Source: Fundidesulfovibrio agrisoli | Lineage (GTDB): Bacteria; Desulfobacterota; Desulfovibrionia; Desulfovibrionales; Desulfovibrionaceae | Direction: 5' to 3' | DNA length: 64,000 nt | Assembly: GCF_022808715.1 (NCBI RefSeq) | Contig: NZ_JAKZKX010000004.1 | Span: 164,667 to 228,666, forward strand | Shown here: piece by piece, positions 16,890-25,217 of the stretch | Layout of the letters: the number at the start of each line of letters is the position of its first letter | Position numbering within the stretch: position 1 is the first letter of the stretch | Notes under the pieces: model-generated | Database searches by the model: none | Seen by the model: only the letters and a program-made list of their open reading frames with translations | Told to the model about the DNA's origin: nothing | Program-made: the position numbers and the translations under genes

Positions 16890-19469
16890 ATGGCAAAACA
16901 CACACCCGGCGCTTTCGAGACGCTCAAGCTGGCCCGCCAGGAGATCCTGGCCCATCCGGACGCCACACTCTGCAGCAGGCTCAGCGAGGCCTTCGACGCC
17001 TATTTCAGGGCCCGGGTCGGCGAGATCCCGCCCCAGCGCACCCCCTTCGCGGTCATGGCCGTGGGCGGGTACGGGCGCTCGGAGCTCTGCCCCCGCTCGG
17101 ACATCGACGTGCTCATCCTCTATAAGAGGTCCGTGCCGGGCGAAGCCAAGGAGCTCTCCCAGGCGGTCTTCTTTCCCCTGTGGGATCTCGGGCTGGAACT
17201 GGGTCACGGGGTGCGCTCCATTTCGGACTGCATCGACCTCTCCCGCAAGGACTGGCAGGTCTTCGCCTCCCTGCTGGACGTACGCCTCCTGGCGGGCGAC
17301 GCCGCCGTCTTCGAGGAGTTCGTGGCCCGGCGCGACAAGAAGCTGCTTCCGGGTTCGGCCAAGAATTTCAAGCAGTGGCTTGAGGCGCAGAACGCGACAC
17401 GCTCCTCAACCTACGGCGACGCCTCGGGGATGCTGGAGCCCAACCTGAAGGAGGGCATGGGCGGCCTGCGCGACGTGCACCAGGTGCGCTGGCTGGATTT
17501 CCTCTCCCGGCGGGAGGGGGAGGGCCTGCCCCAGGACGACCTGGCCGTGCTGGATGCGCACCTGCGCTTTCTGCTCACGGTGCGCAACCACCTGCACCTG
17601 CTGGAGAGCCACAAGACCGACCGCCTGGGCCTGGACGCCCAGCGCGAGCTGGCCCAGCGCCTGGGCTTCGTCGCTTCCGGCGAGATCCTGGCCGTCGAGG
17701 CGTTCATGGCCGAGCTGCACCGGGTCATGGCCGAGATACGCACCCTGCACCGGGCCACCTGGCCGCTGCTGGCCATGGAGCCGGGCCGCAAGCGCGCACC
17801 CCAGGTCGCCCTGGGCGGCTGCGCCGTCATGGGGCAGGAGGGCCTCGGCTTCGACCTGCCCCCGGGCAAGGGCGTGAGCCCGGAACAGATCCTGGAGATA
17901 TTCGGCTACGCCTTGCGCCACGGCAAGGCCATGTCCCTGGCCGCGAGGCGCGCCATCGAGGCCGGGCTGCCGGACCTGGCCAGCTTCGCGGCCACGGCCG
18001 AGGGCGCGGCCCACGCCCGCGAGTTGCTGACCCGGGCCATGCTCCATCCCGGCAGCGAGGCCGCCCTGACCGACATGGTGGAGACCGGCGTGCTCGGCGC
18101 GCTCTTGCCCGAGTTCGCCCGCGTGCGCGACATGGTGCAGTACGACGTGTTCCACATCCACCCAGTGGGCCGCCACACCCTGGAGACCATCTTCGAGATC
18201 AAGCGCCTGGCCGACCCCGCCAGCCCCTACCACGCCCATTACGCTGCCCTGCCGCACCCCGAGCGGCTTTTCTGGGGCGCGCTCTGCCACGACATCGGCA
18301 AGGGCCTGGGCGGGGCCCACTCCGAGAAAGGCGCGGACATCGTGCGCGAGATGCTCGACCGTCTCGGCATGGGCGACGAGGCCCTCTCGGACATCTGCTT
18401 CCTGGTGCTCCGGCACCTGATGCTCGCGGACACGGCCTTCCGGCGCGACATCTCCGACCGCGACATCCTGGCCGAGTGCGCCCAGCGCACAGGCTCCGTG
18501 CAGCGCCTGGACATGCTCCTGCTGCTCACCGTAGCCGACTCCATGGCCACCGGGCCTTCTGCCTGGAACGACTGGAAGGCCAGCCTGCTGGGGGAGCTGT
18601 ACGGCAAGGTGCGCGCCGCGCTCACGGGCGGCAAGCTCTTCGACCCCTCCGACGCCCAGCACATGATGGTGCTGCGCGACCACCTGCACGACAAGGCCCG
18701 GGGCCTCTTCAACCCCGAACGCCTGGAGGCCTGCCTGGACGCCATGCCCCCGCGCTACCTGCTCAGCCGCAAGCCCGAGAACATCCTGGGCGACCTGGCC
18801 CTGGTGGCGCAGCTGGAGGCCGACCTGGAGGATGACTTCCGGCAGCGACCCTCCAGCGTGGCAGGGCGCGGCGTGGCCGTGGTGGAAACGATCCCCTATC
18901 CCGGCGGCGACGGCTGGAAGGTGACCCTGGCCGCCAAGCACCAGCCCTCGCTCTTCGCCACCGTGGCGGGCGTGCTGGCCCTGCACGACGTGAACATCCG
19001 CTCGGCCGAGTTCTTCCTCTGGAGCGACTCCACCGAGCTGCACGCCTACCAGACCTCCAACCCGCCGGACACCCTCTTCTCCGACGAACTCTGGGCCAGG
19101 GTGCGCCGGGCGGTCCGCTACGCGCTCACGGGAAAGCTCTCGCTTGATTACCGCATCCAGCAGAAGCGGGCCTCCCCCCTGACGCCCCGCCAGCCGGACA
19201 TGGGCATCACCCCCGGCGTGGTGGTGGACAACGACGGCTCGGACTCCTTCACCATCATCCAGGTGCGCGCGGGCGACCGCATCGGCCTGCTCTACGACAT
19301 CGCCGTGGTTCTGGATTCCCTGGGCCTGGACGTGCGCATGGCCAAGATCGACACCCAGGGCCTGGACGTGTTCGACGTGTTCTTCGTGCGCGGCGAGAAA
19401 GGCCGCAAGATCACGGAAGGCGCCAAGCTGGAGGAGATCCGCCTGGCGCTGCTGGCGGCGGTCTCCTAG
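16890..19469 (+). CDS. glnD: bifunctional PII uridylyltransferase/uridylyl-removing enzyme
   Basis: 859 residues, the usual GlnD length. The nucleotidyltransferase domain has GGYGRSELCPRSDID near residues 58-72. The HD hydrolase domain has LCHDIGKG with His467-Asp468. Two C-terminal ACT domains (~690-765 and ~790-859) sense glutamine. The enzyme uridylylates PII at low glutamine and removes UMP at high glutamine, so it acts on the two PII proteins encoded beside it. The ATG falls 9 bases after a terminator T-run with no Shine-Dalgarno visible, which is odd (see findings). Confidence 0.95.
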   Translation: MAKHTPGAFETLKLARQEILAHPDATLCSRLSEAFDAYFRARVGEIPPQRTPFAVMAVGGYGRSELCPRSDIDVLILYKRSVPGEAKELSQAVFFPLWDLGLELGHGVRSISDCIDLSRKDWQVFASLLDVRLLAGDAAVFEEFVARRDKKLLPGSAKNFKQWLEAQNATRSSTYGDASGMLEPNLKEGMGGLRDVHQVRWLDFLSRREGEGLPQDDLAVLDAHLRFLLTVRNHLHLLESHKTDRLGLDAQRELAQRLGFVASGEILAVEAFMAELHRVMAEIRTLHRATWPLLAMEPGRKRAPQVALGGCAVMGQEGLGFDLPPGKGVSPEQILEIFGYALRHGKAMSLAARRAIEAGLPDLASFAATAEGAAHARELLTRAMLHPGSEAALTDMVETGVLGALLPEFARVRDMVQYDVFHIHPVGRHTLETIFEIKRLADPASPYHAHYAALPHPERLFWGALCHDIGKGLGGAHSEKGADIVREMLDRLGMGDEALSDICFLVLRHLMLADTAFRRDISDRDILAECAQRTGSVQRLDMLLLLTVADSMATGPSAWNDWKASLLGELYGKVRAALTGGKLFDPSDAQHMMVLRDHLHDKARGLFNPERLEACLDAMPPRYLLSRKPENILGDLALVAQLEADLEDDFRQRPSSVAGRGVAVVETIPYPGGDGWKVTLAAKHQPSLFATVAGVLALHDVNIRSAEFFLWSDSTELHAYQTSNPPDTLFSDELWARVRRAVRYALTGKLSLDYRIQQKRASPLTPRQPDMGITPGVVVDNDGSDSFTIIQVRAGDRIGLLYDIAVVLDSLGLDVRMAKIDTQGLDVFDVFFVRGEKGRKITEGAKLEEIRLALLAAVS

Positions 19470-19544
19470 CGTCGGCGCGCCATGGGGGCGGGCGGCCTGC
19501 CGCGTGTTCCGCCAGGCCCCGCCGTTGGTTTCCAGCAGAAACGA

Positions 19545-19610
19545 AAGGGCCGCCCCTTGCGGAGCGGCCCTGGCCGTGCGTGCGGTAGGGCCGCCCTTGC
19601 GGACGGCCCA
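19545..19610. terminator. two GC-rich hairpins between convergent genes
   Basis: AGGGCCGC...GCGGCCCT (19546-19572) and GGGCCG...CGGCCC (19588-19609) are tandem near-copies. They lie between glnD and the convergent NifU-like gene. On the minus strand the outer hairpin is followed by TTTCGTTT, so it is likely the terminator of the NifU-like gene. Confidence 0.6.
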
Positions 19611-19624
19611 TGGCAGTGGTCGCC

Positions 19625-19984
19625 TTACGCGGCCTGTTTCTTTTCCCAGTCGCGCAGGGCGATCTTGAGCGCGCCAACCACAAAAGTGTCGCAGTCGTAC
19701 TTGGGGTTGACCTTTTCGAGCTTGCTGCACAGATCCTCGTTGGTGATGGGGTAGGCGTCGTAGATCGACATGCCCTTGACCATCTTGACCAGGGTGGTCA
19801 GGCAGGCGCGGCTGTAGCGGCAGCCGTCGACCTGGCCCCCGGCGTCGACAATGGTTTCATCGACGATCAGAAGCTGCATGCGGATGGACTTCTTGCAAGT
19901 CGTGCAGCCGTGAACGCCTTCGCAATTGTAATTATCGAGCAAACGAAGTTCGCTGGAACAGGAGTTCCCGTGGACAGTGTCCAT
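19625..19984 (-). CDS. NifU/IscU-like Fe-S scaffold family protein
   Basis: 119 residues from the ATG at 19984, chosen because TGAGG lies 7 bases upstream; the open frame extends further but without support. The C-terminal half fits the IscU/NifU N-terminal fold (GCRYSRACLTTLVKMVKG, then ITNEDL). The N-terminus is Cys-rich (C9, C21, C27, C30), more than in a usual scaffold. Fe-S cluster carriage or redox sensing is inferred. There is no nearby cysteine desulfurase. It ends at tandem hairpins shared with glnD. Confidence 0.75.
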   Translation of the reverse strand: MDTVHGNSCSSELRLLDNYNCEGVHGCTTCKKSIRMQLLIVDETIVDAGGQVDGCRYSRACLTTLVKMVKGMSIYDAYPITNEDLCSKLEKVNPKYDCDTFVVGALKIALRDWEKKQAA

Positions 19985-20458
19985 AGAAGACCTCATAGTA
20001 TATGGAAAAATAGTTCTGGATATGCCGCCGTCGCGCTGAACGCATGAAGGGCGGCACGACAACGCATGCCCGGAGGTGATGGGGTTAAATGTCCGGTGCG
20101 GAATGCGTAGCCGTCGCCTCAACCACTGCCGAGGCCGAGATACGACCGAGCGGCTGTGATCGTCAATAAAAAAGTGCCCACTGTGCGATTATTTTCACAA
20201 GCCACTCGCGGGCCGATATCGGCTGTGACCACGCAACCTGGCGTCATGACGAATGATTCACCTGGAATGTGCGGCGCCAGGCCGGGTATTCGGCCAGTTC
20301 CCGAGCGGGGGGGAGCAGGCCGCGGGAGTATTGGGTGGCCCAACTCAGGGCTCCGGGCAAAGCTTTCGGGCGATATGTTTTCCTGGCGGCGAGCCTCTCC
20401 GGGGTTGCCAGAGCGGGCCTGCGGTCATAATGGCAGTGCGGAGGCTCAAGGCGACACC
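19985..20458. other. intergenic region between divergent genes
   Basis: 474 bases. The short open frames on both strands look unreliable: no Shine-Dalgarno and no family. It must hold promoters for the NifU-like gene (-) and the YkgJ-like gene (+), but no clear hexamers or operator were found. No RNA gene seen. Confidence 0.5.
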
Positions 20459-21037
20459 GTGACCACAACTCCCGAATCATACGTCTGCGCCCAGTGCGCC
20501 GGGCTCGGCCCGACCTGCTGCAGGCTCGAACCCGGCCAGGAGGAGCTCTGCTTCCCCGTGTCGGAGCTCGAGCGCCAGCGCATCGTGGACGCCGCCCCCA
20601 CCCTGGGGGGGCTCACCGGCGCCCCCAACACGGGGCCGTTTCTGGCGCACATGATGCGGCTCTTCCCCAGGGACAGGGCGCACATGGCCTCCCTGTTCCC
20701 TTCGCACGGGTCGCACCTGCGCCTGGCCACCAGGCCTGACGGCAGCTGCTCCTTCCTGGCGGCGGAGGGCTGCATCCTGCCCCGGGAGGTGCGTCCTTAT
20801 TATTGCCGTCTGTTCCCGTTTTGGGTATCGGCAGGGGCCGTCGCCGCCTTTGACGCATCCGGGTGCCTGGCCTGCAAGCGCAGCAAGGGCGTGCGCGAGC
20901 TTCTGGCCCAGTTGGGCGTGAGCCATGCCGTGGTCCTCGACTTGCATGGGCGCATGCGTCTGGCCTGGGGAATGACCCCCTTCGAAGACGGCGAACTGCC
21001 CGCAAGGCTGAAGGATAGAGTGGGGAAAAATGCGTAA
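20459..21037 (+). CDS. YkgJ-like Cys-cluster protein (putative zinc/iron-chelating)
   Basis: 192 residues from a GTG at 20459 (AAGG 7 bases and GGAGG 14 bases upstream). The N-terminus has CAQCAGLGPTCCR, which fits the CxxC...CC pattern of the YkgJ family. More Cys follow in CSFLAAEGC, YYCRLFPFW and GCLACKRSK. The family is predicted to bind Zn or an Fe-S cluster; its function is unsettled. It overlaps the start of the PBP1A gene by 8 bases, so the two are translationally coupled. Confidence 0.75.
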   Translation: MTTTPESYVCAQCAGLGPTCCRLEPGQEELCFPVSELERQRIVDAAPTLGGLTGAPNTGPFLAHMMRLFPRDRAHMASLFPSHGSHLRLATRPDGSCSFLAAEGCILPREVRPYYCRLFPFWVSAGAVAAFDASGCLACKRSKGVRELLAQLGVSHAVVLDLHGRMRLAWGMTPFEDGELPARLKDRVGKNA

Positions 21038-23333
21038 AGCACTGTTGATATTTGCGATTCTTATCGTTCTGGGCATCCTGGGCGCCGGCCTGGGGCTGGT
21101 GGGCGTCTACTTCTGGGCCGCCAGCGACCTGCCGGGATTTAAGAACCTCACGGAATACAAGCCTCCGGTGGTTTCCACCGTCTACACCCACGACGGCAAG
21201 GTGCTGGGCAACCTCTTCGCGGAGAAGCGGTTCCTCTCCTCCCTGTCGGAGATGCCCCCATTCCTACCCAAGGCCTTCCTGGCCGCCGAGGACTCCTCCT
21301 TCTATCAGCACGAAGGCGTGGACCCGCTGGCCATCTTCCGGGCCTTCATCAAGAACGTGCAGCACGGCGGCATGCGCCAGGGCGGCTCCACCATCACGCA
21401 GCAGCTGGTCAAGCGGCTGCTGCTCTCCCCTGAGAAGAGCCTCAAACGCAAGATCAAGGAAGCCATCCTGGCCTACCGCCTGGAGCGGTACCTCACCAAG
21501 GACGAGATCCTCACCATCTACCTCAACCAGATCTACCTGGGCTCCCGCGCCTACGGCGTGGAGGCCGCGGCCCGCACCTACTTCGGCGTGCACGTGGGCC
21601 AGCTGACCATCGCCCAGGCCGCCATTCTGGCGGGCCTGCCCCAGGCCCCCAGCCGCTACAGCCCCCTGCGCGACTTCGAGGCCGCCAAGGCCCGCCAGCG
21701 CTACGTGCTGGGCCGCATGCTGGAGAACAACTGGATCACCCAGCAGGAGCACGACGCCGCCCTCAAGGAGCAGCTCGTGTTCAAGAGCATGGACGACCAG
21801 CCCTCCTGGGGCGTGGGCGCCTACTACCTTGAAGAGGTGCGCCGCTGGCTCCTGGACAAGTACGGCGAGGACATGGTCTACACCGGCGGCCTCAAGGTGG
21901 TCACCGGCTGCGACCTGGTGCATCAGGAGGCGGCGGAGAAGGCCCTGCGCAAAGCCCTGGTGGATTCCTCCAAGCGCCGGGGCTGGAAGGGCACCCTGGA
22001 CACCCTCACTCCGGACAAGTGGGCCGAGTTCCTGGCCCAGGACGTGAACCCTGAGCTGCTCAAGACCGGGCATTGGATCAAGGCGCTGGTCACCGAGGCC
22101 TCGGCCAAGGGGCTCACTGTCAAATACGGCAAGAGCGTCGGCTTCATCGACGCCAAGTTCCTGGGCTGGACCAGGGGCAAGGGCCCCAAGGCGGGCGAGG
22201 TGGTCTTCGTCTCGCTGGCCCCGCCCGACCCCAAGGCCAAGGCACCCAACCCCAAGGCTCCCAAGGCCGGGGAGGACCTCATCCTCCAGCAGGAGCCGGA
22301 CGTGCAGGGGGCCTTCGTCTCCCTCGACCCCCGCGACGGCGTGGTGCTGGCCTGCGTGGGCGGCTTCTCCTTCGAGAAGAGCCAGTTCAACCGCGCCACC
22401 CAGGCCCTGCGCCAGTGCGGCTCGGCCTTCAAGCCCATCGTCTATTCGGCGGCCATCGACGAGGGCATGACCCCGGCCACCGTGGTCATGGACAGCCCCT
22501 TCGTCTACGAGGACCCGGTCACCCACAAGATCTGGAAACCCGAGAACTACGAGGGCGGTTTCCAGGGCCCCATGACCCTGCGCGCGGCCCTGGCGAAATC
22601 ACGAAATCTCGTGACCATCCGGGTGGCCCAGCAGATCGGCATCCAGAAGGTCATCAAGCGCGCCAAGGACATGGGCATCGACACCGAGCTGCCGCCCTAC
22701 CTGCCCATCAGCCTGGGCGCGGCCTCCGTGCATCTGATAAACCTTTGCCAGGCCTACACCTCCTTCCCCAACGGCGGGCAGCAGGTGAAGCCGCGCTTCG
22801 TGATGAGCGTCCAGGGGCCCGACGGGCAGGACCTGTACCACTCCGAGCCGGAGTACCACGAGGCCATGTCGCCCCAGACGGCCTTCATCATGACCTCCAT
22901 GCTGCGCGAAGTGGTGCGCGCGGGCACGGCCGGCAAGGCCATGGCCATCGGCAAGCCCATCGCGGGCAAGACCGGCACCACCAACGACGAGCAGGACGTC
23001 TGGTTCATCGGCTTCACCCCGTACCTGCTCTCCGGCGTGTACCTCGGGTTCGACCAGCCCCAGTCCATGGGCAAGGGCGAGGCGGGCGGCACGGCGGCCC
23101 TGCCGGCCTTCGTGGAATACCGCATGGCCGTGGAGCCCTATTACCCAACGGTGGACTTCGTCGCGCCCCCGGGCATCGTCTGGGCCAGCGTGGACGGCGT
23201 CTCCATGCCGTTCAAGGAAGGTCAGGACAAGTCGGCCTTCGCCGGCATCATCGGCGGGGAGGGCAACGTGAACTTCTCAGACCCCAACGCGCCGCTGGCC
23301 ACGGGCGAGCAGCTTCTCAAACAGATGTACTAG
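21030..23333 (+). CDS. class A penicillin-binding protein 1A
   Basis: 767 residues. One N-terminal membrane anchor spans ~5-28. The GT51 glycosyltransferase domain has EDSSFYQHEG with the catalytic Glu87 and the QGGSTITQQ motif. The transpeptidase domain has SxxK at Ser465-Lys468 (GSAFKP), SxN at Ser524-Asn526 (SRN), and KTG at 647-649. It polymerises and crosslinks peptidoglycan in the periplasm. Between the domains (~345-430) is a Lys/Pro-rich insert (DPKAKAPNPKAPKAG), as in other PBP1A/OB-insert proteins. The start overlaps the Cys-rich gene upstream. Confidence 0.93.
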   Translation: MRKALLIFAILIVLGILGAGLGLVGVYFWAASDLPGFKNLTEYKPPVVSTVYTHDGKVLGNLFAEKRFLSSLSEMPPFLPKAFLAAEDSSFYQHEGVDPLAIFRAFIKNVQHGGMRQGGSTITQQLVKRLLLSPEKSLKRKIKEAILAYRLERYLTKDEILTIYLNQIYLGSRAYGVEAAARTYFGVHVGQLTIAQAAILAGLPQAPSRYSPLRDFEAAKARQRYVLGRMLENNWITQQEHDAALKEQLVFKSMDDQPSWGVGAYYLEEVRRWLLDKYGEDMVYTGGLKVVTGCDLVHQEAAEKALRKALVDSSKRRGWKGTLDTLTPDKWAEFLAQDVNPELLKTGHWIKALVTEASAKGLTVKYGKSVGFIDAKFLGWTRGKGPKAGEVVFVSLAPPDPKAKAPNPKAPKAGEDLILQQEPDVQGAFVSLDPRDGVVLACVGGFSFEKSQFNRATQALRQCGSAFKPIVYSAAIDEGMTPATVVMDSPFVYEDPVTHKIWKPENYEGGFQGPMTLRAALAKSRNLVTIRVAQQIGIQKVIKRAKDMGIDTELPPYLPISLGAASVHLINLCQAYTSFPNGGQQVKPRFVMSVQGPDGQDLYHSEPEYHEAMSPQTAFIMTSMLREVVRAGTAGKAMAIGKPIAGKTGTTNDEQDVWFIGFTPYLLSGVYLGFDQPQSMGKGEAGGTAALPAFVEYRMAVEPYYPTVDFVAPPGIVWASVDGVSMPFKEGQDKSAFAGIIGGEGNVNFSDPNAPLATGEQLLKQMY

Positions 23334-23364
23334 CCCGCACCGGGCCACGGAGACGAAGCCGGAC

Positions 23365-23739
23365 ATGACGCACAGCATCGGAATGACCAAAGCCCTGAAG
23401 CTGCTGGGGGACACCGCCGCCGACATCAGGCGGCTGGAGGCGGAGGCCGCCGAGGCCCTGCACGGGCGCGCCGACAAGACCGCGCACCGCGAGCTGATGC
23501 TCGAAAAGTGCGAGCTGCTGGCGGACCTGCCCGAGAACGCCCAGGACGCCCTGGGCGCGGAGGCCTCCACCCCTGAGGGCCGCCGCCTGCTGACCGGGGC
23601 CGAGGGCTTCGCCCGCCGCGCCAACCAGGCTCTGGACCTGGAGAGCATCTTCTACATGTCCGCGCTGCTCTATCCCGACGACTACCAGGACGGCGACCCC
23701 AACGATCTGGAAAGGTTCATCGCCACATTCAAGGGGTAG
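23365..23739 (+). CDS. small helical protein of unknown function
   Basis: 124 residues, 31 bases after PBP1A. Entirely helical by composition, rich in Ala, Leu and Glu, acidic, with no signal peptide or membrane segment. No family recognised. GGAG lies ~12 bases before the ATG. A strong terminator follows, so it is probably the last gene of the PBP1A unit. It could be a regulator or helper of cell wall synthesis, but nothing in the sequence shows this. Confidence 0.65.
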   Translation: MTHSIGMTKALKLLGDTAADIRRLEAEAAEALHGRADKTAHRELMLEKCELLADLPENAQDALGAEASTPEGRRLLTGAEGFARRANQALDLESIFYMSALLYPDDYQDGDPNDLERFIATFKG

Positions 23740-23772
23740 GCCCGGGAGACCAGCCCCTCCACGAGGACGAGC

Positions 23773-23806
23773 AGGGCGCTCCGCCGCAAGGCGGAGCGCC
23801 CTTTTG
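23773..23806 (+). terminator. rho-independent terminator
   Basis: 13-bp stem AGGGCGCTCCGCC / GGCGGAGCGCCCT with a GCAA tetraloop and a T-run. Ends the PBP1A unit. Confidence 0.9.
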
Positions 23807-24062
23807 CCGTTGACGCTCCGGGCGCGGTCAGCCCCGGCGGGTCTGTCTGGCCGAGTCCTCGCGCGCCCGGGCAAGGGGCGGTGCGGGCGCGGTGTCGCGC
23901 GCCTAGCCTGCTGATAGCCAAAATATTTGCAATAAGAGATGGGTGCTGTTAATAATCAGCGTTAGCCCGTAATCAGTTTGATTGGCATTGCTACGCATGC
24001 CGGACGCTTTTCGCGGATACAGACGTGCTTCGTTGTTGCACAAATCACATCAGAGGTGCGTG
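23807..24062. other. intergenic region upstream of the GGDEF gene
   Basis: Becomes AT-rich from about 23920. It includes a small hairpin (GCTGTTAATAATCAGC) and leads to AGAGGTG before the GGDEF start. It is the likely promoter region of that gene; no operator or riboswitch is recognised. Confidence 0.4.
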
Positions 24063-25085
24063 ATGGATCATGTTTGTGACGAAATCAAAGAACATTGCGA
24101 CATCAAGAGGCTCTGCTCGTCGTTGGCCAAGGCGGGTACGCCTCAGGAACTGCGCTGGAAGTCGCTGTTCCTGTTTGTGTCGTTCATAAAGGAAATCCAA
24201 TTCTTGTCGCCTTCCCAAAAGGAAGGCATCCAGCTTATCGCCTTGGAGGCGCTGAAATCCCTGAAGTTCGACAACGAGTCGTTTTCCGACGTTTCCAGCA
24301 GGATCGGCGCGTGTGTCACATCGGAGTCGATCGACAGCGTCAACAAGATGTTCGACGAGATCGTCCAGGCCATCAACGCCTCGAAGGAAGTCATCAAGAA
24401 GCGGTGCAACAACCTCGTCGACTTCAACAATGAACTGTCCAACGACATGCACAAGTTCAAGTCGATCGAAGAGGCGGTGCAGTTCGTCAACAGAAACGTG
24501 TCCGAGTTCGCGGACCTGCTGGCTCAGGATGCGGAAAGCCTGGACGCCATCTGCAACCTGGACCCGCTGACCGGGCTGAGAAACCGCAGATGCTTCGAGC
24601 TGACCATCGAACAGCTGGTCAAGGAGACGTTCGAGGAGAGCAGGCCCGCGTATGTCGCCATGCTCGACGTGGATAACTTCAAGAAGTTCAACGACAGCTA
24701 CGGCCACCTCGTGGGGGATCAGGTGCTGCGCGAGGTGGGCAGGCTCCTGAACGAGGTGGAGGCCAAGGCCAATTCCAGCGAGGGCGGATTCCTCTCCGGG
24801 CGGTATGGCGGCGAGGAGTTCGTGGTGTACCTGGACGGCGTCGACGACGAGAAGGCCTTCGGGGTGTCGGAGCACATACGGCGCTCGCTGGAATCAAAGA
24901 ATTTCGTGGCCCGCGACGTGGACGGGGCGCTTTTGTACGGCGGGCTCAAGATCACGTGCAGCATCGGCCTGTCCAAGATCCGCAACGATGGAAGCATGCA
25001 GAGCTACCTGACGGCTCTCAAACGCGCGGACGAGGCGCTGTATTTTTCAAAGAAGAACGGCAAGAACAGGACGAGCGTGCAATAG
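24063..25085 (+). CDS. diguanylate cyclase (GGDEF)
   Basis: 340 residues from the ATG at 24063 (AGAGGTG 5 bases upstream). The N-terminal ~165 residues are helical and soluble with no recognised sensor family, ending in a coiled-coil-like segment. The C-terminal GGDEF domain has signature GGEEF at 249-253 and the LDVDNFKKFNDSYGH nucleotide site. No RxxD inhibitory site precedes it, so c-di-GMP synthesis may not be product-inhibited. Base composition at the 5' end is less GC-rich than in the neighbours. Single gene between two terminators. Confidence 0.9.
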   Translation: MDHVCDEIKEHCDIKRLCSSLAKAGTPQELRWKSLFLFVSFIKEIQFLSPSQKEGIQLIALEALKSLKFDNESFSDVSSRIGACVTSESIDSVNKMFDEIVQAINASKEVIKKRCNNLVDFNNELSNDMHKFKSIEEAVQFVNRNVSEFADLLAQDAESLDAICNLDPLTGLRNRRCFELTIEQLVKETFEESRPAYVAMLDVDNFKKFNDSYGHLVGDQVLREVGRLLNEVEAKANSSEGGFLSGRYGGEEFVVYLDGVDDEKAFGVSEHIRRSLESKNFVARDVDGALLYGGLKITCSIGLSKIRNDGSMQSYLTALKRADEALYFSKKNGKNRTSVQ

Positions 25086-25158
25086 GCGGGCGCTGTTCCG
25101 GCGGACGCAAGGCCGGGCTGATGGGTGTGAGCGGGCTCCACCTGTCGAGTGCATGAAA

Positions 25159-25185
25159 AAAAGGGCTCACATTGTGAGCCCTTTT
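25159..25185. terminator. bidirectional terminator between convergent genes
   Basis: Perfect 12-bp stem AAAAGGGCTCAC / GTGAGCCCTTTT with a 3-base loop, with A-run and T-run on either side. Serves both the GGDEF gene (+) and the U32 gene (-). Confidence 0.93.
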
Positions 25186-25217
25186 CATTTGTGGTCATCA
25201 GCCTGAACAGAGCGCTT

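Noticed and set aside
17406..19730. 774-codon antisense frame opposite glnD
   Set aside because: Same reason: glnD is complete on the plus strand, and the antisense protein is His/Gln/Gly/Val-rich.
19985..20343. Short frames on both strands between the NifU-like and YkgJ-like genes
   Set aside because: No ribosome site, no family, Arg/Pro-rich composition.
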